Positions 47,567 to 55,808 of a stretch of DNA of 64,000 nucleotides are shown here, piece after piece (positions within the stretch are counted from its first letter, which is position 1; the number at the start of each line of letters is the position of its first letter). Position numbers and translations under genes: made by a program. Source of the DNA: Ignavibacterium sp037440165 (GTDB taxonomy: Bacteria; Bacteroidota; Ignavibacteria; Ignavibacteriales; Ignavibacteriaceae); contig NZ_JBBIUQ010000004.1 of assembly GCF_037440165.1 (NCBI RefSeq), forward strand, positions 1 to 64,000, given 5' to 3'. The notes under the pieces were generated by a model. It saw nothing but the letters and a program-made list of their open reading frames with translations. It ran no database searches and was not told the DNA's origin.

Positions 47567-48619
47567 TCACAATGTTTCAAGAATACTGGTATTCGAAACC
47601 ACTTCACTTCTGCTGCCTTTCTGTTTACCCTGAGGAGTTGTAGCATCAAAAGTAAATGAAGTTTCAGTATAAGATTTGGTTTTGGATTTTTGAATTCTTC
47701 CTTTATCAATATTAAAATAGATTGTTCCTTCACCAGTAGAAACTGGTTTCTTAAAATTGTAAACTACTCCGCGTTCTTCAAATCTGTTATTGCCGGTTAT
47801 GTTATAATCCATTCCTGCATCAATAACTGCAAGTCTATCTTCATTCAGCTTTTCTAAGGATTTTATTTTGTATTTGTTAGTATAATTTATCTGAAATACC
47901 ATTAAAGAGATTGGTGGTTGCTGAATTGACCAGGTAGAGTCTTTTGCGAGCTTTTGTTCAGGCATTTTGCGGATTACCTGAAGAACCATTGGTTTTAAAA
48001 CTCCGGCAACCATCTGATCTTTAATATCATTTTTAGTCTGTGTATCCAAAGTATCTGCTCGGCGGAGATTGATAAACTTGTTAGCAATTTTATCAGCTCT
48101 GAATACTTCCAACACTTCACCTGATTTGTTAAAGCGAATTGAGAATGGGTTATTCCACAAAGCTAAAAATTCTGCAAATCTAACAGTCTGTGCTGAATCA
48201 GTTGACTTGCCAGCTTCAAATTCAAATTTCTCTCCGTTTACATCTGCTGATAATTTTACTCCAAGTATATTGATGTCAGCTTCTATGATTCCATCTTTAT
48301 CAATTTCTTTTGGAGTTAAATCAAATACATAAATAACTTCCTGATGAAGTTTCATTGTAATTGAAGTGTCTGAGGTAAGAGTTTGCATATTGTCAGAAAT
48401 CGTTGAAAGTCTATAGCGAACCTTCTCTCCTTTAACGAAATTATAGGAAAGCTGAAACTGTGAACTATCTTCAATCGGTTGAGCTTTAATTTCAGTTGAA
48501 TCATAAATATACAATGTGCTATCAAGCTGAGCATTTTCAGGTTGATCTGATTTTTTATCACCGCAAGCAGGTATAATAACTGCCAGAAACAGTGATGCAA
48601 TCAAAAAATATTTTCTCAT
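47567..48619 (-). CDS. Lipoprotein of unknown function (DUF6263-like)
   Basis: 350 residues. MRKYFLIASLFLAVIIPACG is a lipoprotein signal with lipobox IIPAC, followed by an acidic linker. The mature region is beta-rich (FQLSYNFVKGEKVRYRLST, VIYVFDLTPKEIDKDGIIEA, TGEGTIYFNIDKGRIQ). The pattern of a 'K-G-x-x-x-R-Y' strand and repeated threonine-rich strands resembles lipoproteins listed under DUF6263; this assignment is from memory and weak. It lies 18 bp after ndk and is probably in the sucD-ndk operon. Confidence 0.65.
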   Translation of the reverse strand: MRKYFLIASLFLAVIIPACGDKKSDQPENAQLDSTLYIYDSTEIKAQPIEDSSQFQLSYNFVKGEKVRYRLSTISDNMQTLTSDTSITMKLHQEVIYVFDLTPKEIDKDGIIEADINILGVKLSADVNGEKFEFEAGKSTDSAQTVRFAEFLALWNNPFSIRFNKSGEVLEVFRADKIANKFINLRRADTLDTQTKNDIKDQMVAGVLKPMVLQVIRKMPEQKLAKDSTWSIQQPPISLMVFQINYTNKYKIKSLEKLNEDRLAVIDAGMDYNITGNNRFEERGVVYNFKKPVSTGEGTIYFNIDKGRIQKSKTKSYTETSFTFDATTPQGKQKGSRSEVVSNTSILETL

Positions 48620-48637
48620 TTAATCCTCATTTCTTTT

Positions 48638-49069
48638 TTAGTTAGGATAATTTTCTAAAAGTTCTGATTTCGAGAAAAAGAAGGCAATTTCTTTTTCTGC
48701 ATTTTCATCTGAGTCAGAACCGTGAACAGCATTGAATTGTTTATTTCTTGCATAAAGTTTTCTAACTGTTCCTTCTGCCGCTTGTGCTGGGTCAGTTGCT
48801 CCGATTAATTTTCTGTATTCCTCAACTGCATTTTCTTTTTCGAGTGCAACTGGAACGCAAGGTCCTGAAGTCATATAATCTACAAGGTCATTGTAAAATG
48901 GTCTTTCTTTATGAACTTCATAAAAACTTTTTGCCTGGTCAACAGTAAGGTGAACCATTTTCAAAGCTTTAACTTTGAAACCAGCTTTAATAATCATTGA
49001 AATGATTTCTCCAATATAGCCATCGCTTACAGCGTCAGGTTTAATAATAGCTAATGTTTTATTACCCAA
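48638..49069 (-). CDS. ndk: Nucleoside diphosphate kinase
   Basis: 143 residues. Catalytic phospho-histidine H116 in NAVHGSDSDENAEKEIAFFF; the N-terminal KTLAIIKPDAV and RPFYNDLVDYMTSGP are standard. Transfers phosphate between nucleotides. It starts 2 bp after sucD ends. Succinyl-CoA synthetase and Ndk are known to work together in nucleotide exchange, so the pairing is functionally sensible. Confidence 0.97.
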   Translation of the reverse strand: MGNKTLAIIKPDAVSDGYIGEIISMIIKAGFKVKALKMVHLTVDQAKSFYEVHKERPFYNDLVDYMTSGPCVPVALEKENAVEEYRKLIGATDPAQAAEGTVRKLYARNKQFNAVHGSDSDENAEKEIAFFFSKSELLENYPN

Positions 49070-49071
49070 TT

Positions 49072-50082
49072 TTATCTCCTATTCTTCTTTTTGTGAGTTT
49101 TTTTCTTAGATGATTTTTCTTTTTTAGATGTTTTGTGTTTTTTATCTGATGACTTTGATTTTAATGTCTTAGCTTTCTTTGAAACACTTTTTACAGATTT
49201 GGATTTTTTCAACTTCTCAATTGCTTTGAGCATCGTCATTCCGATTTCGGCAGGACTTTCAACAACACTAATTCCGGCTTTTTTCATTGCAGCCATTTTT
49301 TCTGCTGCTGTTCCTTTTCCACCGGAGATTATTGCACCTGCGTGACCCATTCTTCTTCCCGGAGGTGCAGTTCTTCCTGCAATAAATCCAACGACAGGCT
49401 TTTTAACATTCTTCTTAATGAATTCAGCAGCTTCCTCTTCGGCACTTCCACCTATTTCACCAATCATAACAATTCCTTCTGTATCAGAATCTTCGTTAAA
49501 CATTTTAATAATATCGATGAACTTGGAACCAATAATAGGATCTCCTCCAATACCAACGCAAGTCGATTGTCCGAGTCCAATATCAGTTAATTGTTTTACT
49601 GCTTCATAAGTTAATGTTCCACTTCTCGAAACTACACCAATGTTTCCTTTTTTGTGAATGAATCCAGGCATAATCCCAACTTTTGCCTGACCTGGCGAAA
49701 TAACACCAGGACAATTAGGTCCTATCAATACAACATCTATGTTTTTGATTGCATTATAAACTTTAAGCATATCATTTGTCGGAATACCTTCGGTGATGCA
49801 GATAATTACTTTAACGCCTGCATTAGCTGCTTCGAGAATTGCATCTGCAGCAAATGCCGGTGGAACAAAGATAACAGATGTATTTGCTTTTTGTTCTTTA
49901 ACAGCTTCTTCAACTGTGTTGTAAATAGGAATGCCTTCGAATTTTGTTCCGCCTTTTCCGGGAGTTACACCAGCAACTACTTTGGTTCCATATTCAACCA
50001 TTTGTCCAGTGTGGAATGAACCTTCGCTGCCTGTAATTCCCTGAACGACTAATCTAGTTTTATTTGAAACGATAATACTCAT
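49072..50082 (-). CDS. sucD: Succinyl-CoA ligase alpha subunit with lysine-rich C-terminal tail
   Basis: 336 residues against about 290 normally. CoA-binding Rossmann domain (VVQGITGSEGSFHTGQMVEY, GTKVVAGVTPGKGG), the phospho-histidine H247 in RRMGHAGAIISGGKGTA, and GPNCPGVISP and EIGGSAEEEAAEFI are all normal. The core ends near residue 289. Residues 290-336 are a low-complexity basic tail with 22 Lys, 2 Arg, 2 His and 10 Ser in 47 residues. No reading-frame disturbance is needed to explain it. Carries out succinyl-CoA to succinate with nucleotide phosphorylation in the TCA cycle. The beta subunit (sucC) is not in the window. First gene of sucD-ndk-lipoprotein. Confidence 0.95.
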   Translation of the reverse strand: MSIIVSNKTRLVVQGITGSEGSFHTGQMVEYGTKVVAGVTPGKGGTKFEGIPIYNTVEEAVKEQKANTSVIFVPPAFAADAILEAANAGVKVIICITEGIPTNDMLKVYNAIKNIDVVLIGPNCPGVISPGQAKVGIMPGFIHKKGNIGVVSRSGTLTYEAVKQLTDIGLGQSTCVGIGGDPIIGSKFIDIIKMFNEDSDTEGIVMIGEIGGSAEEEAAEFIKKNVKKPVVGFIAGRTAPPGRRMGHAGAIISGGKGTAAEKMAAMKKAGISVVESPAEIGMTMLKAIEKLKKSKSVKSVSKKAKTLKSKSSDKKHKTSKKEKSSKKKTHKKKNRR

Positions 50083-50153
50083 TAATTATCCCTTTTCTAA
50101 TTAAAAATGTTCATCAAAAATAAATAAATTAAATTGAACTTTGAACTGAATTT

Positions 50154-50651
50154 TCAGATAAGTTTATACCCGATAAGATGAATCACTGTAGTTTTACCCA
50201 TCTGGAAAGGTTCTTCTTCAACAAAATGAAAATTGTTTCTCTCATACCAATTTAATGCTTTGAAATTATCTTTCATTACACCTAACCAAACCCTGTCGTA
50301 TTTCAGTTTGCGAGCTATGGTTTTGGCTTCTTCCAAAAATTTTTTACCTATTCCAAATCCCTGAAATGCAGGCATTACATAGAGTGAAGAAATATAAAAT
50401 CTTTTCTGATCTTCATTATCATATAATTTCATCCATCCGACTGGTTTCTTATCTAGTTCTACAATAAAACAACTTGTGTTCGGATCAATACTAAGTTGCT
50501 GAAGTTTTTCAATACTATAAAATTTTTCTAAATGAAATCTGATATCTTCTTCTGGAATGAAAGTGTAAGTATTGAGCCAGGTTTCTAATAAAATTTTTCT
50601 GACAGAAGCAAAATCCTTTGCAGACCAGTTTCGAATTGAAAAATTTTTCAT
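50154..50651 (-). CDS. GNAT-family N-acetyltransferase
   Basis: 165 residues from the ATG at 50651, which overlaps the gatA stop by 1 bp; a TTG one codon earlier is possible. Acetyl-CoA-binding motif YVMPAFQGFGIGKKFLEEA and the C-terminal NFKALNWYERNNFHFVEEEP are typical. The substrate is not predictable. Translationally coupled to gatA. Confidence 0.88.
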   Translation of the reverse strand: MKNFSIRNWSAKDFASVRKILLETWLNTYTFIPEEDIRFHLEKFYSIEKLQQLSIDPNTSCFIVELDKKPVGWMKLYDNEDQKRFYISSLYVMPAFQGFGIGKKFLEEAKTIARKLKYDRVWLGVMKDNFKALNWYERNNFHFVEEEPFQMGKTTVIHLIGYKLI

Positions 50652-52063
50652 CAACTGACTATTACTTTTGCCAAACTAAAAAGTTTTTCTTCTTCAAAAC
50701 GATTAGCTAAAATTTGTAAACCTATTGGCAAACCATCTTTATTTTTTCCTATTGGTATATTCAATCCAGGAATGCCAGCCAGATTAGCTGAAGTTGTGTA
50801 AATATCACTCAGATACATTTGAAGTGGATCGTTTGATTTTTCTCCGAGCTTAAATGCAGCTGTTGGTGTAGTTGGAGTTAAAATTAAATCTACTACCGAA
50901 AAAGCTTTATCGAAGTCTTCTTTAATAAGTCTTCTGACTTTTTGTGCCTTTCGATAGTAAGCATCAAAATATCCTGAAGATAAAACATAAGTCCCAAGCA
51001 TAATTCTTCTTTTAACTTCATCTCCAAATCCTTCGGTTCGTGAATCCACATACATTTCTTCTAATGTTGATGAATTTTTTGAGCGATATCCATATCTGGC
51101 ACCATCATATCTGGCAAGATTAGATGATGCTTCTGCTGTTGTGAGAATATAGTAAGTTGCAATATTGTATTCTGTCATCGGAAGAGATATTTCTTCAACT
51201 TCAAATCCTTTTAGCTTCAATGTTCCCATCAGAAAATAGATGCTATCTCTTATTTCATTATCTAATCCTTCTCCGAAATATTCTTTTGGTATTCCGATTT
51301 TGATTTTCTTTACAGCATTATTCTCGATTGGATATTTAATCGGTTCAGATTCTACAGAAGTGGAATCATTTTCATCTCTTCCTGAGATGATATTTAATGT
51401 GAGAGCAATATCATCTATATTTTTTGCAAATGGACCAATTGTGTCGAAAGATGAAGCAAATGCAGTCAGTCCAAATCTTGAAACTCTTCCATAGGTTGGC
51501 TTTAGTCCATAAATTCCACAGAACGCTGCTGGTTGACGAATAGAACCGCCGGTATCAGTTCCCAAAGATATGTCGCACAAATTAGCTGCGACTGCTGCTG
51601 CAGAACCACCGCTTGAACCGCCCGGAACACGGCTTTCATCGATTGGATTTAATACGGGTCCGAATGCTGAATTTTCATTTGATGAGCCCATTGCAAATTC
51701 ATCGCAATTAGTTTTTCCAATAATAATTGCATCTTCGTCGAGAAGCTTTTGTACCGCTGTTGCTGTGTAAAGAGAAGTGAAATCTTCCAGAATTTTTGAA
51801 GAGCAGGTTAATGGATGATTTTTATAAGCGAGCACATCTTTAATTGCTATTACTGCTCCGGCTAATCTGCCATGTTTTCCCGATTTGATTTTTTGTTCAA
51901 TTACTTTCGCACTATTTATTGCTTCATCACCAAAGACAAAGTTAAATGCATTGAGATTTTTTCGTTCATCAATTCTGTTGAGAAATTGTTTAACATTTTC
52001 AATCAGAGAGATTTTGTTCTGTTGTATCAAAGATATTTTTTCAGTGATGCTTCTGTATTCCAT
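50651..52063 (-). CDS. gatA: Asp-tRNA(Asn)/Glu-tRNA(Gln) amidotransferase subunit A
   Basis: 470 residues. Amidase-signature enzyme that supplies ammonia for Gln-tRNA(Gln) or Asn-tRNA(Asn). Ser-cisSer-Lys triad: lysine in AVIAIKDVLAYK, cis-serine in GGSSGGSAAAVAANL, nucleophile in SLGTDTGGSIRQPAAFCGIY. Its partners gatB and gatC are not adjacent, as is common. A terminator hairpin of the upstream tatA transcript lies just before it, so it has its own start of transcription, which I could not place. Confidence 0.95.
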   Translation of the reverse strand: MEYRSITEKISLIQQNKISLIENVKQFLNRIDERKNLNAFNFVFGDEAINSAKVIEQKIKSGKHGRLAGAVIAIKDVLAYKNHPLTCSSKILEDFTSLYTATAVQKLLDEDAIIIGKTNCDEFAMGSSNENSAFGPVLNPIDESRVPGGSSGGSAAAVAANLCDISLGTDTGGSIRQPAAFCGIYGLKPTYGRVSRFGLTAFASSFDTIGPFAKNIDDIALTLNIISGRDENDSTSVESEPIKYPIENNAVKKIKIGIPKEYFGEGLDNEIRDSIYFLMGTLKLKGFEVEEISLPMTEYNIATYYILTTAEASSNLARYDGARYGYRSKNSSTLEEMYVDSRTEGFGDEVKRRIMLGTYVLSSGYFDAYYRKAQKVRRLIKEDFDKAFSVVDLILTPTTPTAAFKLGEKSNDPLQMYLSDIYTTSANLAGIPGLNIPIGKNKDGLPIGLQILANRFEEEKLFSLAKVIVS

Positions 52064-52093
52064 TCCAGATTAAATTTTATTTAAGATAATAAA

Positions 52094-52120
52094 AAACCGT
52101 TTCCTTATAAGAAACGGTTT
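52094..52120 (-). terminator. Rho-independent terminator of the pur/psd/tatA operon
   Basis: AAACCGTTTC (52094-52103), 7-nt loop, GAAACGGTTT (52111-52120): a perfect 10-bp stem. On the minus strand the stem is followed by a T run (GGTTTTTTATT), so it stops the transcript ending with tatA. Confidence 0.9.
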
Positions 52121-52141
52121 AATTTTTTGGGAGAGTAAAAA

Positions 52142-52339
52142 CTATGATTTCTTTTCTTCTTTTTTTATTTCTTCATCAGTTTTCTTTATTTCATCTTCAA
52201 CATCGCGAACTGCTTTTTTGAATTCCTTCATACCTTTGCCCAATCCCTGAGCAAGTTCAGGAATTTTCCTTGCACCAAAAAGAAGAAGAATAACCAGTAT
52301 TATCAGAATTATTTCACCGGCTCCTAAATTTCCAAACAT
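52142..52339 (-). CDS. tatA: Twin-arginine translocase subunit TatA/TatE
   Basis: 65 residues. One N-terminal membrane helix (GEIILIILVILLLFG) followed at the FG hinge by the amphipathic helix RKIPELAQGLGKGMKEFKKA and a charged tail rich in K and E. Pore-forming component for folded proteins. It lies 15 bp after purQ and before a terminator, so it is the last gene of that operon; tatC is not present in the window. Confidence 0.93.
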   Translation of the reverse strand: MFGNLGAGEIILIILVILLLFGARKIPELAQGLGKGMKEFKKAVRDVEDEIKKTDEEIKKEEKKS

Positions 52340-52354
52340 AACTGCTCCTTCAAT

Positions 52355-53056
52355 TTAATTTGTTAAATAATTTATTATTGACTTAAATATAAATTGTCCA
52401 TCAGTTTTTCCAAGAACAGAATCACACGCTCTTTCAGGATGAGGCATCATTCCAAGAACATTTCCTTTTCGATTTATTATTCCCGCAATATTTAGCAGAG
52501 AACCATTTGGATTAACTTCATCTTCAACATTTCCATCAGAATCTGAGTATCTGAAAACAATCTGATTATTATCCTGAAGCTCTTTTAATACATCATCACT
52601 TGCAAAATAATTACCTTCGCCGTGTGCTACAGGAATTTTTATTGCTTTTTTGTCAACAGGAATTTGTTCAGTGAAAATTGTTCCTCTGTTTTCAGTCGAA
52701 AGATAAACATCTTTGCAAACAAATTGCAGTGAAATATTTCGTAGCATTACACCGGGCAATAAACCAGCTTCAAGAAGAATCTGAAATCCGTTACAGATGC
52801 CAATTACTATTCCACCTTTGTTAGCAAAATCAATAACAGAATTCATAATAGGAGAGAAACGGGCGATTGCTCCTGTTCTCAGATAATCTCCGTATGAAAA
52901 TCCTCCGGGAAGAATAATCACATTTGAATCATAAAGATTATTTTCTTTGTGCCAGAGAAAATTAACATCGTGACCAAGAATTTTTTTAATCACATAATAA
53001 GCATCGTGGTCACAATTTGAACCGGGGAAAACTACAACTCCAAATATTGGGTTCAT
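52355..53056 (-). CDS. purQ: FGAM synthase glutaminase subunit PurQ
   Basis: 233 residues. Class I glutaminase: the nucleophile cysteine in IGICNGFQILLEAGLLPG, and the C-terminal His/Glu in MMPHPERACD. It begins VVVFPGSNCDHDAYYV, the usual PurQ start. Supplies ammonia to PurL, which is not in the window. A single base separates it from purS. Confidence 0.96.
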   Translation of the reverse strand: MNPIFGVVVFPGSNCDHDAYYVIKKILGHDVNFLWHKENNLYDSNVIILPGGFSYGDYLRTGAIARFSPIMNSVIDFANKGGIVIGICNGFQILLEAGLLPGVMLRNISLQFVCKDVYLSTENRGTIFTEQIPVDKKAIKIPVAHGEGNYFASDDVLKELQDNNQIVFRYSDSDGNVEDEVNPNGSLLNIAGIINRKGNVLGMMPHPERACDSVLGKTDGQFIFKSIINYLTN

Positions 53057-53057
53057 T

Positions 53058-53309
53058 TTATTTTATTTCTTCAAGAGTAACTTCGTAATCTTCCATAATT
53101 GGATTAGCAAGCAACTTATTGCAATACTCATTAACTTCTTTTTCAGCTTCCTTTCGATTATCGCTTAACACATCAAACTCAATGTATTTACCAATTCTTG
53201 TATTTTTTATATTATTTAAACCCAAATGCTGTGCACCTTTTTCAACGGCTTTTCCTTGCGGATCAAGTATTGATGGTCTGCGTTTGATTATCACTTTTGC
53301 TCTGAACAC
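53058..53309 (-). CDS. purS: FGAM synthase subunit PurS
   Basis: 83 residues. RAKVIIKRRPSILDPQGKAV and the C-terminal CNKLLANPIMEDYEV are the PurS signatures. Bridges PurL and PurQ in the three-part FGAM synthase. It starts 2 bp after pssA ends. Confidence 0.95.
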   Translation of the reverse strand: MFRAKVIIKRRPSILDPQGKAVEKGAQHLGLNNIKNTRIGKYIEFDVLSDNRKEAEKEVNEYCNKLLANPIMEDYEVTLEEIK

Positions 53310-53311
53310 AA

Positions 53312-54034
53312 TTAACCTCTGACTGATTTATTGAAAAGTTTGAAATAAAAATGTCGGATAATTCCAAGTAAAATCATTGCTACAAAACTAAAGAAAAGAC
53401 CTTTTACATTAAATATTATAATTGCAATCAAGGCAATGAAGATGAAAATAAACTGAAGAGGTTTTTCTTTAATATTTTGTGAAGAAAATTTTGGAAGTGT
53501 TTCATATCTTATTTTACTAACCATAATAAATGAGAGAATTAAAACCATCGGCAGTAAAATTTTATCGTGCAAATAAGTATAATTATTGCTTCCGAAGGAT
53601 AATATAAATGTTGCAAGTGTTAAAGCTGCTGATGGAATTGGTAATCCTGTAAAATGTTTTTTATCGAAACCAACGAGTTGAACATTAAACCTTGCAAGTC
53701 TGAAACCACCTGCAATTAGCGGAAGTGAACTAATGATAATTCCAACTGTGTCATACTGGTAAAAATAAAATTGATAAACAAGAAAAGACGGAGCTACACC
53801 AAAAGAAACCACATCGGAGAGTGAATCGAGTTCAACACCGAGTTCACTGCTGGATTTTGTTAATCGAGCCATCAACCCATCAAGTGTATCAAAAATTGCG
53901 GCAACAATAATTAACCAACCAGCATATATGTAATTGTTTTGACTTGTGTAAATGATTGAAAGAAATCCACTGAACATATTCAAAGCAGTAAACAAATTAG
54001 GAATTACTGAAGGTGTGATTTTTAATCGATTCAT
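53312..54034 (-). CDS. pssA: CDP-diacylglycerol-serine phosphatidyltransferase
   Basis: 240 residues with about seven hydrophobic helices. The CDP-alcohol phosphatidyltransferase motif is complete: DTLDGLMARLTKSSSELGVE, then LDSLSDVVSFGVAP (DG-x2-AR-x8-G-x3-D-x3-D). Makes phosphatidylserine for the decarboxylase encoded 2 bp upstream. Membrane-bound type, not the E. coli PLD-type enzyme. Confidence 0.95.
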   Translation of the reverse strand: MNRLKITPSVIPNLFTALNMFSGFLSIIYTSQNNYIYAGWLIIVAAIFDTLDGLMARLTKSSSELGVELDSLSDVVSFGVAPSFLVYQFYFYQYDTVGIIISSLPLIAGGFRLARFNVQLVGFDKKHFTGLPIPSAALTLATFILSFGSNNYTYLHDKILLPMVLILSFIMVSKIRYETLPKFSSQNIKEKPLQFIFIFIALIAIIIFNVKGLFFSFVAMILLGIIRHFYFKLFNKSVRG

Positions 54035-54036
54035 CT

Positions 54037-54687
54037 TTATTTGGTTATTTCGAAGAGGATAGTTTCACCTGCAAATACCTTATCATCTTTTTTAACTTTT
54101 TCCTGCCAATGAATTGGAACAAGAATATCAACACGGCTTCCGAATTTTATCATTCCAAATCTTTCACCTATTTTAACTTTATCTCCAACTTTTAAATCGC
54201 AAACAATTCTTCGTGCTACAAATCCGGCGATTTGTGTAAAAAGAACTTTTCCTTTTTCAGAGCTGATTCCAATTTCAGTTCTTTCATTTCTTTCTGATGC
54301 TTTATCTTCAAACGCTGCAATGTATTCACCTTCATAATATTTGAGATAGTCAACTGTTCCGGAAATAGGGATTCTGTTTACATGAACATTTAGCGGGGAC
54401 ATGAAAATGGAAATTTGTTTTGCTTTACCGTGTATAAATTTTTCATCGATAACTTCCTTAACAAAAAGCACTGTTCCATCAGCAGGAGAGACAACTATCT
54501 CTTCATTTTTAGGAGTAACTCTTTCAGGATCTCTGAAAAAATTTAAAGTAAAAATCAGTATCAGGATGGCAACTGCAAATAGTGGATATTTTATATAACC
54601 ATTGTTAAAAAATATTCCGGCAATTATTAAGATGAATGAAAGTATTGAGACGATACCAATAGTAGTATAACCATATTTAGTGAACAT
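54037..54687 (-). CDS. psd: Phosphatidylserine decarboxylase proenzyme
   Basis: 216 residues, the short Psd type common in Bacteroidota. Two N-terminal helices (about 10-50), FFRDPERVTP, MSPLNVHVNRIPISG with the catalytic histidine, and the self-cleavage site GMIKFGSRVDILVP, where the Ser becomes the pyruvoyl group. Makes phosphatidylethanolamine. Adjacent to pssA, the classic pair. Its start overlaps the upstream PurC-like gene by 1 bp. Confidence 0.95.
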   Translation of the reverse strand: MFTKYGYTTIGIVSILSFILIIAGIFFNNGYIKYPLFAVAILILIFTLNFFRDPERVTPKNEEIVVSPADGTVLFVKEVIDEKFIHGKAKQISIFMSPLNVHVNRIPISGTVDYLKYYEGEYIAAFEDKASERNERTEIGISSEKGKVLFTQIAGFVARRIVCDLKVGDKVKIGERFGMIKFGSRVDILVPIHWQEKVKKDDKVFAGETILFEITK

Positions 54688-55358
54688 TATTTCGGACTCA
54701 CAATATTGTGTAAAAATTCAGTGTATTTTTTTATCTCTGCAGCAGTGCTCATCTTTTCAGGTTCAGTCCATTTTTTATTTTCTTCTTTTGGATAAATCTT
54801 CAAACCGAAAGGTGAAAAATCACCAGTTAAACAAATCTTCCCCTCAAATTTACCAAAAGTGCATGAAAGTTGAGATAAAATTTCATTTCTTCGGTCAAAA
54901 AAAGACTTTAATACTGCATTTAATTTCGAGCTGATTCGCAGGATGATTTTCATATCCTCAGGATTACAAAGATCAAATGATATTAAATGACTTTCACTAA
55001 TCAGAGTATCTTTTCCTTCACCATAATGAAATTCGAACACAGGAAGTTTCAGTTCTGAATGTTCTTTTAGTCCGAAAATTTTTGCAATTCTTTTGTCAGC
55101 ACGATTTAAGATTTTTACATAGAAAGGAAAAGGTTTGTGATTAACAAATTTCAAAACTGTGTTATCATCTTTTTTTACATAAGCAGTCGGAATTTGAAAA
55201 CCAGTTGCGTATTCAAAAAAGAAATGACTTAATTCGCAAGTTTTTTGACCAGTGTCTTTAATTTTTAATTTCTTTTTATCTGCTAAAACTGTATCTGTAT
55301 ATTCAACCTGAATATACTTTTCGTCCATAGGACTTGAGTGATAAATAGTTTCTAACAT
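54687..55358 (-). CDS. SAICAR synthetase (PurC)-like protein lacking active-site residues
   Basis: 223 residues from the ATG at 55358, preceded by AAAAAGG with 7-bp spacing; the frame opens 21 codons further upstream. It follows the PurC fold order by eye: KYIQVEYTDTVLA, an ATGFQIPTAYVKKDDNTVLK region, RIAKIFGLKEHSELKLPVFE, an SHLISFDL element, KLNAVLKSFFDRRNEIL and FEGKICLTGDFSP. Three marks of active PurC differ: no N-terminal R-G-K-x-K loop; the V-V-R-N-R-A-A-G-S segment is VKILNRADKRI; and G-D-E-F-S-P-D-x-x-R is T178-G-D-F-S-P-F. It may be a non-catalytic or repurposed homologue. It begins an operon with psd, pssA, purS, purQ and tatA. Confidence 0.75.
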   Translation of the reverse strand: MLETIYHSSPMDEKYIQVEYTDTVLADKKKLKIKDTGQKTCELSHFFFEYATGFQIPTAYVKKDDNTVLKFVNHKPFPFYVKILNRADKRIAKIFGLKEHSELKLPVFEFHYGEGKDTLISESHLISFDLCNPEDMKIILRISSKLNAVLKSFFDRRNEILSQLSCTFGKFEGKICLTGDFSPFGLKIYPKEENKKWTEPEKMSTAAEIKKYTEFLHNIVSPK

Positions 55359-55482
55359 AAAAGACCTTTTTCTTTTTGTTATCAATGGTTCAAAATTGTA
55401 GTAAGAAATAAATAAAGTCAAACCTTTATCTTATATTTGTACAGGTAATTTTTTCCTTATTAAAATTATTTGGAGCTAAAAA

Positions 55483-55806
55483 ATGAAAAATTTACAGGGA
55501 ATGCTTAAGCAAGTTCAGAAAATGCAGGAAGAAATGCAGAAAGTTCAGGGACAGCTTGCCAATATGACAGTAACTGAAGAAGCTGGCGGTGGAATGATAA
55601 AAGCAACAGCAAATGGTGCAAAAGAAATTATTTCAATAGAAATTGACCCTCAGGTAATTAACCAGGAAGAAAAAGAAATATTAGAAGATTTGGTTGTTGC
55701 AGCGGTTAATAAAGCTTTAACATCAGCAAGTAAAATGGCTGAAGAAGAACTTGCTAAAGTTACTAAAGGAATGCTTCCACCGGGAATGAATATTCCGGGA
55801 TTTTAA
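55483..55806 (+). CDS. ybaB: YbaB/EbfC-family nucleoid-associated protein
   Basis: 107 residues. A Met/Gln-rich helical start (MLKQVQKMQEEMQKVQGQLA) and a central GGGMIKATANGAKEIISIEI, typical of this DNA-binding family. GGAG lies 9 bp upstream of the ATG. recR follows 2 bp later, the standard ybaB-recR pair. A TATATTTG element at 55432-55439 could be its promoter -7 box but has no matching TTG at the right distance. Confidence 0.94.
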   Translation: MKNLQGMLKQVQKMQEEMQKVQGQLANMTVTEEAGGGMIKATANGAKEIISIEIDPQVINQEEKEILEDLVVAAVNKALTSASKMAEEELAKVTKGMLPPGMNIPGF

Positions 55807-55808
55807 GA

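Noticed and set aside
50115..50122. TATTTTTG on the minus strand as the sucD promoter
   Set aside because: The -33 position carries no TTG; a chance match is likely in this AT-rich gap.
55432..55439. TATATTTG as a full promoter of ybaB
   Set aside because: No TTG lies at 19-22 bp upstream, so only a -7-like box is present.
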